Part shown: piece by piece, positions 1 through 6,472 of the stretch
Numbering within the stretch: position 1 is the stretch's first letter
How the letters are laid out: every line of letters starts with the position of its first letter
Assembly (NCBI GenBank): GCA_051893555.1
Contig: JBJFHL010000024.1
Coordinates: 1 to 57,865 of the forward strand
From: RGIG7179 sp051893555
GTDB lineage: Bacteria > Bacillota > Clostridia > Peptostreptococcales > Anaerovoracaceae
DNA: 57,865 nucleotides
Direction: 5' to 3'
Program-made: the position numbers and the translations under genes
Notes under the pieces: model-generated
What the model saw: only the letters and a program-made list of their open reading frames with translations
What the model was told of the DNA's origin: nothing
The model's database searches: none

Positions 1-34
1 AACTATTCCTAAAATCACAATTTTGGGAATAGTT
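1..34. repeat. Near-perfect 34-nt inverted repeat at window edge
   Basis: Bases 1-15 pair with 20-34 (one T-G wobble on the plus strand) around the loop CACA, giving a 15-bp hairpin. No T-tract is visible on the plus strand; on the minus strand the tract, if any, would lie outside the window. It could be a second terminator behind the zinc-ribbon gene or the terminator of a gene to the left. Confidence 0.5.
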
Positions 35-39
35 ATAGC

Positions 40-104
40 AAAATAAACAAACCCTCCAATGTATACACCTGGATTCAGACTTTTCGTGTTTCCGGAGGGT
101 TTGT
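40..104 (-). terminator. Intrinsic terminator after zinc-ribbon gene
   Basis: Read on the minus strand, an 11-bp stem (47-57 with 94-104, GGAGGGTTTGT arm) encloses a 36-nt loop and is followed by TTATTTT. It lies about 30 bases after the stop codon of the zinc-ribbon gene. The large loop is unusual but stem and U-rich tail fit a terminator. Confidence 0.7.
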
Positions 105-136
105 CTTTTGAATTATTATATTTCTTGAATTTGTTC

Positions 137-349
137 TCAGCCACCAATCAGGAAATCAAGAATATCCATCGCATCGTCCGCGGATTTCTTGTATAACTCG
201 GTATATCCGCATCTGCTGCATGATATGGTTGTAAACCGTTTATTCTGAATGTCGAACATCCTGGCGAAATTACCGCCTGTTGCCTGGAACTGATCGCTTT
301 CATATTGTGTGCATCCACACTTCGGACATACATATTGTTTTCTCTCCAT
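137..349 (-). CDS. Small zinc-ribbon nucleic-acid-binding protein (YpzJ-like)
   Basis: A 70-residue protein with two CxxC knuckles: CPKCGC near residue 8 and CSRCGY near residue 44, which together would bind one zinc ion. This arrangement fits the small predicted nucleic-acid-binding zinc-ribbon family (COG3478); the molecular role is not known. The start ATG at 349 is chosen because AAGGAG sits about 8 bases upstream; a longer frame reaching 424 has no ribosome binding site and would run through the promoter at 396-424. The gene has its own promoter and terminator and so looks monocistronic. Confidence 0.75.
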   Translation of the reverse strand: MERKQYVCPKCGCTQYESDQFQATGGNFARMFDIQNKRFTTISCSRCGYTELYKKSADDAMDILDFLIGG

Positions 350-395
350 TGATATACTCCTTTTGCCTCTTACATAGTAATATCGGTCAAAATCT

Positions 396-424
396 ATTGT
401 ATCATGGATGAAATCCCTATGCAA
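396..424 (-). promoter_or_regulatory. Sigma-A-type promoter of zinc-ribbon gene
   Basis: Minus strand TTGCAT (419-424), 17-base spacer, TACAAT (396-401), about 50 bases before the ATG at 349. Good match to the housekeeping consensus. Confidence 0.65.
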
Positions 425-572
425 GAAAAGTGATACTTTTATAGATGAAAAAGCGAGGCTCTATTTTCCGTTTTAAGCGACTTTTTGTTCACAGGTTGAT
501 ATCTTATACCTTTGGGAAACGACGATTAAACTGCGTCATAAGCTGTTTTTCACATGACACTCGAAAATAACC

Positions 573-878
573 TTATACAGTCTGAATCGGAATCTGAATT
601 GTCATGCCGACATATAATTCACCGGCGCTGATCTCATTCAACTGACAGAGTTCGTATACAGCTTCACGGATATCTGAAACATCCGCCATATAAGTTTCAG
701 CAATCGACCATAAAGTGTCACCGGCAGTAATTTCATAATCCATATATGTAAGACGTGTTAAACTATCTGCGGTGTTGAGGCCCAGTGCAAAATTGACCAA
801 TGTGGTAATCAGCAGGATCATCATTACTACGAAAATCGTAAAGCGAAACTTATTTACAACTCTATATCTTTTGGTCAT
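573..878 (-). CDS. LysM-domain membrane protein, YneA-like SOS cell-division suppressor
   Basis: A 101-residue protein with one N-terminal membrane segment (about residues 12-33) followed by a C-terminal LysM domain (about 47-97, containing AGDTLWSIAETY), which binds peptidoglycan outside the membrane. This is the architecture of YneA, the SOS-induced division inhibitor of Firmicutes. The assignment is strengthened by three LexA-type boxes in the promoter. ATG at 878 is preferred over GTG at 887 because AAAGGGG (889-895) lies 10 bases before the ATG but only 1 base before the GTG. lexA itself is not in the window. Inference: DNA damage relieves LexA and the protein delays septation. An ordinary LysM protein under SOS control is the alternative. 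Confidence 0.7.
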   Translation of the reverse strand: MTKRYRVVNKFRFTIFVVMMILLITTLVNFALGLNTADSLTRLTYMDYEITAGDTLWSIAETYMADVSDIREAVYELCQLNEISAGELYVGMTIQIPIQTV

Positions 879-897
879 CAGGTTCACGCCCCTTTCG

Positions 898-909
898 AAA
901 CATCTGTTC
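898..909 (-). promoter_or_regulatory. LexA box 1, adjacent to ribosome binding site
   Basis: Minus strand GAACAGATGTTT, a perfect GAAC-N4-GTTT clostridial LexA motif, two bases upstream of the AAAGGGG ribosome binding site of the LysM gene. Confidence 0.75.
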
Positions 910-918
910 TTTTTCTAT

Positions 919-947
919 AATATACCAGAATAAATGTTCTTTGTCAA
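919..947 (-). promoter_or_regulatory. Promoter of LysM (YneA-like) gene
   Basis: Minus strand TTGACA (942-947), 17-base spacer, TATATT (919-924). The -35 is a full consensus match. LexA box 2 lies inside the spacer, so LexA and RNA polymerase would compete directly. Confidence 0.7.
928..939 (-). promoter_or_regulatory. LexA box 2, in the -35/-10 spacer
   Basis: Minus strand GAACATTTATTC: the GAAC half is intact and the second half has ATTC instead of GTTT or GTTC. A degenerate copy, but well placed between -35 and -10. Confidence 0.55.
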
Positions 948-956
948 TAAGAAAAT

Positions 957-968
957 AAACAAATGTTC
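957..968 (-). promoter_or_regulatory. LexA box 3, upstream of -35
   Basis: Minus strand GAACATTTGTTT, a perfect GAAC-N4-GTTT motif, 10 bases upstream of the -35 element. It lies between the promoter and the stop codon of the upstream regulator gene. Confidence 0.75.
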
Positions 969-986
969 GAAACAACGCAATCTTTT

Positions 987-2156
987 TTAAAAATTCTGAA
1001 ATATTCCGTATGTCTGTGTGATCATGATCAGAACCGGAAGCAGATAGGAAATCACAAGATTTACGACTGCCAAAATCATGGACGCCTTGTACTGCCGGTC
1101 ATATTTGTCTACAACGCCTGCGATCAGACCGATCAGCGCAGCAGCACAACCCACTTTCGGACCGAAAATCCCTGTAGCAGCCGTTATGAAAGAAAAAATT
1201 CCCATAAAAGAAGCGAAGAAATATAACGGTCCATCAGTATATATATTACTCAAACTTACGGTGGCACAAAGCAGCAAATAGGATATGACAGCAACCATGG
1301 AAAGCAAAATTGTGGCCATACTGATTTTATTGAATACCGTCAGCGATTTCCAGAATTTCTTCCATTTCGAATCGGTATTCTCCCTATTCCGTTTATGTTC
1401 TATAAGCATAAAAATCAGATAAATCAAGATAACGGCTGCACCGCAGATCAGTATGAGTTTCCGGTCTGTCAGCATCATGACGAAATCAAGAAGTCCGGCT
1501 TTTTCCACAGAATAAAATGTATGTTCTGCTTCTCCTGGTATGCCTTTTACCAGACAAACTGAAAACAGTATGGAAAGAACAAATCCTCCGATCAGTCCCA
1601 TGTTTCGCAGGAATGGAATACGCCGGCGGCTTCCCCTGCAATACCTTTTCAGATTCCAGAGAATCAGAAGAAGCGTTGCAACCAACAGGAATCCGATCAT
1701 AAAGAATGCCTGATATCTTGTACTAAAAAAGCCGTATGAGGTTGGATTGGAAATGCTCTTATACAGAAACCTTTCGTTTGAGGAATAAAACACCAGCGTC
1801 AAAATCAGAAAATAAGCCAGATGAAGCGTCTTTTCCGAAAGAATATTATTCCTGACAAAATCCTTCCAGTCAGAGGCCGGCCAGCATACCGGACGCTCCG
1901 CATGTCGCATGGGTTTCCGGGTTTCATGTTCCGGTTCCGCTCCCGATTGTGTTTCATCCGTCAGAAGTTCATCCACAGTGACATGCAGGTGATGTGCCAG
2001 AGCAGATAGTACGGAAATATCCGGATAGCCCTCTCCTGTCTCCCAGCGAGAAATCGTTTTATTGCTTACATTCAGTTTTTCTGCCAGCTGCAGCTGCGTC
2101 AGTCCCTGTTTTTTTCGCAGCGCAGAAATTTTTTCGCCGAATTCTTTTGCGTTCAT
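987..2156 (-). CDS. XRE-family regulator with multi-span membrane domain
   Basis: A 389-residue protein. Residues about 5-65 form an XRE helix-turn-helix (GLTQLQLAEKLNVSNKTISRWE), followed by a short linker and then about seven or eight hydrophobic spans from about residue 100 to the end. Such fusions are common in Firmicutes and are thought to couple DNA binding to a membrane signal; the signal and target genes here are unknown. ATG at 2156 is chosen because GGAGGG lies 5 bases upstream; an in-frame ATG at 2201 overlaps the promoter -10. It has its own promoter and lies between a terminator and the SOS gene. Confidence 0.75.
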   Translation of the reverse strand: MNAKEFGEKISALRKKQGLTQLQLAEKLNVSNKTISRWETGEGYPDISVLSALAHHLHVTVDELLTDETQSGAEPEHETRKPMRHAERPVCWPASDWKDFVRNNILSEKTLHLAYFLILTLVFYSSNERFLYKSISNPTSYGFFSTRYQAFFMIGFLLVATLLLILWNLKRYCRGSRRRIPFLRNMGLIGGFVLSILFSVCLVKGIPGEAEHTFYSVEKAGLLDFVMMLTDRKLILICGAAVILIYLIFMLIEHKRNRENTDSKWKKFWKSLTVFNKISMATILLSMVAVISYLLLCATVSLSNIYTDGPLYFFASFMGIFSFITAATGIFGPKVGCAAALIGLIAGVVDKYDRQYKASMILAVVNLVISYLLPVLIMITQTYGIFQNF

Positions 2157-2199
2157 CGATGCCCTCCATCCCAATTCCATTGTACTCTTTTGTCCTTTC

Positions 2200-2208
2200 A
2201 TTGTACCA
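2200..2208 (-). promoter_or_regulatory. Extended -10 promoter of XRE membrane regulator
   Basis: Minus strand TGGTACAAT: TACAAT (2200-2205) preceded by the TGn extension. No recognisable -35, as is usual for extended -10 promoters. It predicts a leader of about 35-40 bases. Confidence 0.55.
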
Positions 2209-2216
2209 TAGAACAG

Positions 2217-2269
2217 AAAAAAAGCCTATCTGCTTTTCAGGGAAAAGAGTCCATGAATCACAGACAGGC
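2217..2269 (-). terminator. Terminator closing the asp23-to-VTT gene run
   Basis: Minus strand GCCTGTCTG (2261-2269) pairs with CAGATAGGC (2224-2232), nine pairs including one G-U, followed by seven T. It comes 35 bases after the stop of the VTT-domain gene. Confidence 0.8.
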
Positions 2270-2303
2270 CGGGTGGATGGATTTTGGAAACAAATGTAAG
2301 CAG

Positions 2304-3074
2304 TCAGCGGCTGATTTTCGCATAAATCCGGTCCAGATATTTGTCGATTTTTTTCCGATAAACAATGCAGAGGCAAAACGCGATGACCGCAACTGTAGCA
2401 ACAATGGCCATTCCGACGTAGTTTTCCCGATCCCAGAGCATGCCGAACAGCAGACAGCCGATCATGCCGGGCAGCCTGCCTGCTGCAGACAGAATCAGAA
2501 ATGGTTTGAACCGGATTTCTGAAACGCCGGCGGCGTAGCTGACCATGTCCTTAGGAATCCCGGGAATCAGATACAAAAGAAACACCAGTGTATATCCTCT
2601 TTTGGAGTTCAGACGGGAAATATAGTAGGACATTTTTTCTTCCCCGAAGAACATATGAAGAAAATCGCGTCCAAGGATTTTGGCCAGAAGGAAAGAAATT
2701 CCTGTGCCGATGACAGCACCGACCATGGCATAAAGCAGCGCCAGCCAGAAGCCGTACAGATAGCCCGCGGCCATCTGGAATACCTGGCCCGGGATAATGC
2801 TGATGACCACCTGCAGAATCTGAAGACCGATGTAGACGAAAATGGACTGTGTTTCGTAATGCTCCAGATAGGCAACCACATCGTCGAAATCTTTGAAGCT
2901 GGTCAGCCATGCATGGTGGAAAAAGTAAATATAAAGCGGAATGGCCACGACAATGGCTGCCAGAAGTGCGATTTTCAGAATCGAGATCACCAGTTTCCGC
3001 TTGTTTTCCTGCTTTTCTTTTTTGATATTGTCAATTCCTGTACCCATTTTTGATCTTTTGTTGAGCCGGTCCAC
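2304..3074 (-). CDS. TVP38/TMEM64-family (VTT domain) membrane protein
   Basis: About 256 residues with a basic N-terminus, a first membrane span (about 28-50), and a central VTT/DedA-like core: IIPGQVFQMAAGYLYGFW, then GAVIGTGISFLLAKILGR and LLYLIPGIPKDMVSYAAG. The two opposing hydrophobic-glycine stretches are the re-entrant regions typical of this family, whose members move or scramble lipids or polyprenyl phosphates; the substrate cannot be told here. The start is uncertain: GTG at 3074 abuts GAGGGGG with no spacing, and ATG at 3047 has only a weak AAAAGAT upstream. A hairpin covers the GTG region. Last gene of a long run, 27 bases after the gamma-lyase-like gene. Confidence 0.75.
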   Translation of the reverse strand: MDRLNKRSKMGTGIDNIKKEKQENKRKLVISILKIALLAAIVVAIPLYIYFFHHAWLTSFKDFDDVVAYLEHYETQSIFVYIGLQILQVVISIIPGQVFQMAAGYLYGFWLALLYAMVGAVIGTGISFLLAKILGRDFLHMFFGEEKMSYYISRLNSKRGYTLVFLLYLIPGIPKDMVSYAAGVSEIRFKPFLILSAAGRLPGMIGCLLFGMLWDRENYVGMAIVATVAVIAFCLCIVYRKKIDKYLDRIYAKISR

Positions 3075-3089
3075 CCCCTCTGGACCGGC
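3065..3089 (-). promoter_or_regulatory. 9-bp GC-rich hairpin holding the VTT gene's ribosome binding site
   Basis: GCCGGTCCA (3065-3073) and TGGACCGGC (3081-3089) are exact inverted repeats around a 7-base loop that on the minus strand is GAGGGGG. There is no T-tract, so it is not a standard terminator. The loop is the only Shine-Dalgarno-like sequence before the VTT gene. Confidence 0.55.
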
Positions 3090-3101
3090 AGATAACTCTT
3101 G

Positions 3102-4394
3102 TTATTTGATGGTGATCAGATTCTTTTTCAGCAGTGCGTCGATGGATTTGATCACGCCGAATTTGGAATGTTCATAGGTGAGTCCGCCCTGGAAATATAC
3201 ATTATAAGGCGGACGGATCGGTGCATCAGCGGAAAGTTCAATGGAAGATCCCTGAACGAATGCACCTGCAGCCATAACTACCTGTGATTCATATCCAGGC
3301 ATGTCCCACGGAACCGGCGCTACATGTGCATCGATCGGCGCAGCAGCCTGAATTCCCTCACAGAAGGTTACGACAGCTTCCGGGCTGCCCAGGCGGATGG
3401 CCTGAATAATATCGCTTCTGGTATCTTCCGGTTTCGGACAGATTTCGTACCCCAGTTTCTCATAGGCTCTGCCGCAGAGAACAGAACCTTTTACAGCACC
3501 GTTTACGACCTTTGGTGCCAGGAACATGCCCTGAAACATGGCTCTGGTCTGTCCGAAGGTCAGTCCGCATTCTCCGCCGATACCCGGACAGGTCATGCGG
3601 TACTGTATCTTATCGATCAGATCTTGTCTGCCGGCTACATATCCGCCGGTCAGTGCGAGACCGCCGCCCGGATTTTTGATCAGCGAACCGGCGATAACGT
3701 TTACTCCCACATCGGTAGGTTCTTCAATATCCAGAAATTCGCCGTAACAGTTGTCCACCATTTTTATGATGTTTGGATTCAGTTCGGTGACAAACTGCGC
3801 CCACTGGCGAATCTGGTCTATGGTGATGGCTTTTCTCCAGCCGTAACCGGTTGCACGCTGTACGGTGACCATACGTGTTTTCTCTGATATTGCATTTCGT
3901 ACCCCTTCCAGGTCGATGGAGCCGTCCGGCAGCAATTCCACCTGTTTATACGTGATTCCGTAATCCTTCAGGGAGCCATTTCCTTCACCGCGTATACCGA
4001 TCACTTCTTCCAGCGTGTCATAGGGACCTCCGGTGCAGTAGATCAGTTCATCGCCGGGACGGAGAATCCCAAGGAGCGTGATGGCAAGTGCATGGGTTCC
4101 GTTTACGATGGTCGGGCGGACAAGCGCTGCATCCGTATGGAAAATATCTGCATATAACTGCTCCAGCTTCGCACGTCCGGCGTCATCATAGCCGTAGCCG
4201 GTATTCCAGCTGAAGTGCATATCGCTGACCCGGTTCTTCTGAAATGCAGATAAAATTTTATACTGGTTGTATGCCATGATATCATCCAGCTTTTCGAACT
4301 GGGCGGATACATCTGCTTCTGCCTGTGCAATCAGGTCCAGTACCCGTGGATCAATCTTAAACTGGTCTTTTAATAGCTGATTCGTATAGTTCAT
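3102..4394 (-). CDS. PLP-dependent methionine gamma-lyase family protein (YnbB-like, aluminium-resistance family)
   Basis: A 430-residue fold-type I PLP enzyme. Seen: NGTHALAI near residue 100 (cofactor-phosphate region), MVDNCYGEF near 215 (the Asp contacting the pyridine nitrogen), and GSLIKNPGGG near 240 whose Lys is the expected Schiff-base residue. It matches the COG4100 family annotated as aluminium-resistance or cystathionine beta-lyase-like. The actual substrate in bacteria is not settled. Bacillus species carry ynbB close to miaA and hfq; here a recombinase lies between it and miaA. Start ATG 4394 has AAAGGA about 13 bases upstream. Confidence 0.8.
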   Translation of the reverse strand: MNYTNQLLKDQFKIDPRVLDLIAQAEADVSAQFEKLDDIMAYNQYKILSAFQKNRVSDMHFSWNTGYGYDDAGRAKLEQLYADIFHTDAALVRPTIVNGTHALAITLLGILRPGDELIYCTGGPYDTLEEVIGIRGEGNGSLKDYGITYKQVELLPDGSIDLEGVRNAISEKTRMVTVQRATGYGWRKAITIDQIRQWAQFVTELNPNIIKMVDNCYGEFLDIEEPTDVGVNVIAGSLIKNPGGGLALTGGYVAGRQDLIDKIQYRMTCPGIGGECGLTFGQTRAMFQGMFLAPKVVNGAVKGSVLCGRAYEKLGYEICPKPEDTRSDIIQAIRLGSPEAVVTFCEGIQAAAPIDAHVAPVPWDMPGYESQVVMAAGAFVQGSSIELSADAPIRPPYNVYFQGGLTYEHSKFGVIKSIDALLKKNLITIK

Positions 4395-4418
4395 TTGAAT
4401 AATTGTTTCCTTTCTGTT

Positions 4419-5546
4419 TTATTGTTCCTTGCGCTCAATTTCCCATTCCATATCTTTTACCAGATCACGTTTGACATTCTGCTTATGACGGGCGTAAAGC
4501 TGGGTTGTAGTTACCTGTTCGTGATCCAGAAGTGCCTGCACATCGAAGATGGAGTTTCCACGGCCGATGAGGCTTGTGGCCGCGGTGGCACGGAGCTTAT
4601 GGGGGCTGTAACCTGCTTTTCTGCTGGTTTCCAATGCAATGGAGGTGTACTTTTTTACCAGTTCACGAATCTGCCGCTCGGTCATACGGCGTCCCTGCAG
4701 GGAAAGAAACAGCGCGTCTTCATGGCCTTCCTGAATCCGGCTGCTTTCAGGCCGTTCCAGCTCCATGTAATCCTGCACCACCATGGTGACCGAACGATTC
4801 AGAGGCATGAGCGCTTCCTTGTCCCGTTTCCGGTAAATTTTAAATTCTCCCCTCTTCCAGTTGAAGGAAGAAACATTCAGCTGCTGCAGCTCGGAAAGCC
4901 GCAGTCCATAAGTCAGGAAAAGAACAAGAATCGCCTTATCCCGCAGTTTTGTCTTTTCCCAGTAGGAATGTTCATGGGCAGTGAGCCCGCTTCCGTTGGA
5001 GACAGCATCCAGCATGATCATCACTTCATCATCTTGCAGAGCTTTGATTTCTCTTTCTCCGGGTTTAGGTACCCGAATGGGGTCGAATCCGTCTGTGATA
5101 TTTTTTTCCAGAAGCCCATCACGGTAAAGCTGCTTAAACAGGACAGAAACCGAAGATTTCTTTCTTGCCAGTGTCTTATTGGTATTTTCAAAAACGTAGA
5201 TGTTTTTTTCCGTTTCTACCTTATATTTGCGGCAGTAGTCCACAAACATGTTTACATCCACGGCTTCTACCTTTGCCAGTTCTTCAAGCTGGATATCGTG
5301 TATGGATTTTGCAGAGGTCAGGTCTGTCTCATGAATCAGATACTGCAGGAAAAACTTCACATCATGCAGATAAGCCAGTCTGGTCTGAGGCAGGACATTC
5401 CCGCGCAGATAGACAAAATACCCGCGTAAAAAACCGGGCATTTCCTTTTCCAGGGCTTCACACTGCAGGAAAATTTCATTTTCTTTTTTCACGATATTAT
5501 CCGGTTTATCCGACTTATTATGAATTTTTACCTGTTTTTCAGCCAT
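4419..5546 (-). CDS. Tyrosine recombinase (XerS-like)
   Basis: A 375-residue site-specific recombinase. The N-terminal SAM-like core-binding domain spans about 30-155 and the catalytic domain about 165-360. All catalytic residues are visible: Arg216 (GLRLSEL), Lys243, His316 and Arg319 (HKLRATAA), His342 (LLDHEQ) and Tyr351 (TQLYARH). The long N-terminal region resembles XerS, the single chromosome-dimer resolvase of streptococci, more than XerC or XerD. It overlaps the end of miaA by 19 bases and has AGAGGA before its ATG, so it is part of the mutS-miaA run rather than a mobile element. Inference: chromosomal dimer resolution; no dif-like site was recognised nearby. Confidence 0.8.
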   Translation of the reverse strand: MAEKQVKIHNKSDKPDNIVKKENEIFLQCEALEKEMPGFLRGYFVYLRGNVLPQTRLAYLHDVKFFLQYLIHETDLTSAKSIHDIQLEELAKVEAVDVNMFVDYCRKYKVETEKNIYVFENTNKTLARKKSSVSVLFKQLYRDGLLEKNITDGFDPIRVPKPGEREIKALQDDEVMIMLDAVSNGSGLTAHEHSYWEKTKLRDKAILVLFLTYGLRLSELQQLNVSSFNWKRGEFKIYRKRDKEALMPLNRSVTMVVQDYMELERPESSRIQEGHEDALFLSLQGRRMTERQIRELVKKYTSIALETSRKAGYSPHKLRATAATSLIGRGNSIFDVQALLDHEQVTTTQLYARHKQNVKRDLVKDMEWEIERKEQ

Positions 5547-6472
5547 ATGATGATATCCTCTGCTGCTTCCTCGTCACTGCCATATTCGCTCAGATTAAAC
5601 CAGGTCATATCCTTATAACGGCGAAACCATGTAAGCTGCCGCTTGGCGAGATGGCGTGTGTTTTTTTTAATCAGATCAATGGCCTCTTCTCTGGAACAGA
5701 GACCGTCAAAATATGCAATGATCTCCTTGTATCCGATGCCTTTCATGGAAATATCGTCTTCTGTCAGACCGCGGTCAAGAAGGTCCTCCACTTCTTGAAA
5801 GAGTCCTTCTTCTACCAGAAGATCGACTCTCTGATTTATTCTATCATATAACTCTTCCCGATTTCTTGTCAAACCGATTAAGATTGGGTGATAATCCTTA
5901 CATTTTTCTGTACAATTTCTGAAGTCACCGATAGGATTTCCGCTTGCGGCACCTTCCAGCGCACGGATTACTTTTTTTACATTATTCGGATGGATGCGGG
6001 CTGCAGCTGCGGGGTCGGCCTCCTCCAGCTTTCTGTACAGATATTCCGGGCCGAATAATTCCACTTCTTTTTCCAGCGTCTGACGAAGTGCTGTGTCCTG
6101 GGGTGCACTGCCGAAATCCATATCATACAGCAATGCATTCAGATACAGTCCTGTCCCGCCGGCGATGACCGGCGTTTTTCCCAGGGAGAAAATATGTTCA
6201 ATGGCTTCTTTTGCAAGCTTCTGGTATTCTGCTGCCGAAAAGGGCTGTGCAGGATCGATCATGTCCACCAGATAATGTCTGACCTTTGCCTGTTCCTGCG
6301 GCGTAGGTTTTGCACTTCCGATATCCATATACCGGTAAAGCTGCATGGAATCGCAGGAGACAATCTCCCCATGAAAAGCCAGCGCAACATCAATGGCAAA
6401 ACGTGTTTTTCCTACCGCAGTGGGACCTGCGACAACGATGATTTCTCTGTTTTTCATGAAAGTGTTCATCAT
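5528..6472 (-). CDS. miaA: tRNA dimethylallyltransferase MiaA
   Basis: A 314-residue enzyme that transfers a dimethylallyl group from DMAPP to N6 of A37 in tRNAs reading UNN codons. Residues about 12-22 form the P-loop GPTAVGKT, followed by the conserved SCDSMQLYRYMDIGSAKP stretch that binds tRNA and the prenyl donor, and GGTGLYLNALL near 105. The C-terminal RQLTWFRR motif is present. Length is usual for the family. It overlaps mutL by 4 bases (ATGA) and the recombinase by 19. DMAPP comes from the MEP pathway, whose first enzyme Dxs is encoded upstream in the same run. Confidence 0.96.
   Translation of the reverse strand: MMNTFMKNREIIVVAGPTAVGKTRFAIDVALAFHGEIVSCDSMQLYRYMDIGSAKPTPQEQAKVRHYLVDMIDPAQPFSAAEYQKLAKEAIEHIFSLGKTPVIAGGTGLYLNALLYDMDFGSAPQDTALRQTLEKEVELFGPEYLYRKLEEADPAAAARIHPNNVKKVIRALEGAASGNPIGDFRNCTEKCKDYHPILIGLTRNREELYDRINQRVDLLVEEGLFQEVEDLLDRGLTEDDISMKGIGYKEIIAYFDGLCSREEAIDLIKKNTRHLAKRQLTWFRRYKDMTWFNLSEYGSDEEAAEDIIIWLKNR

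Noticed and set aside
4419..5546. Tyrosine recombinase as evidence of an integrated element
   Set aside because: It overlaps miaA in a core operon, there is no att-like repeat and no phage or conjugation gene nearby.
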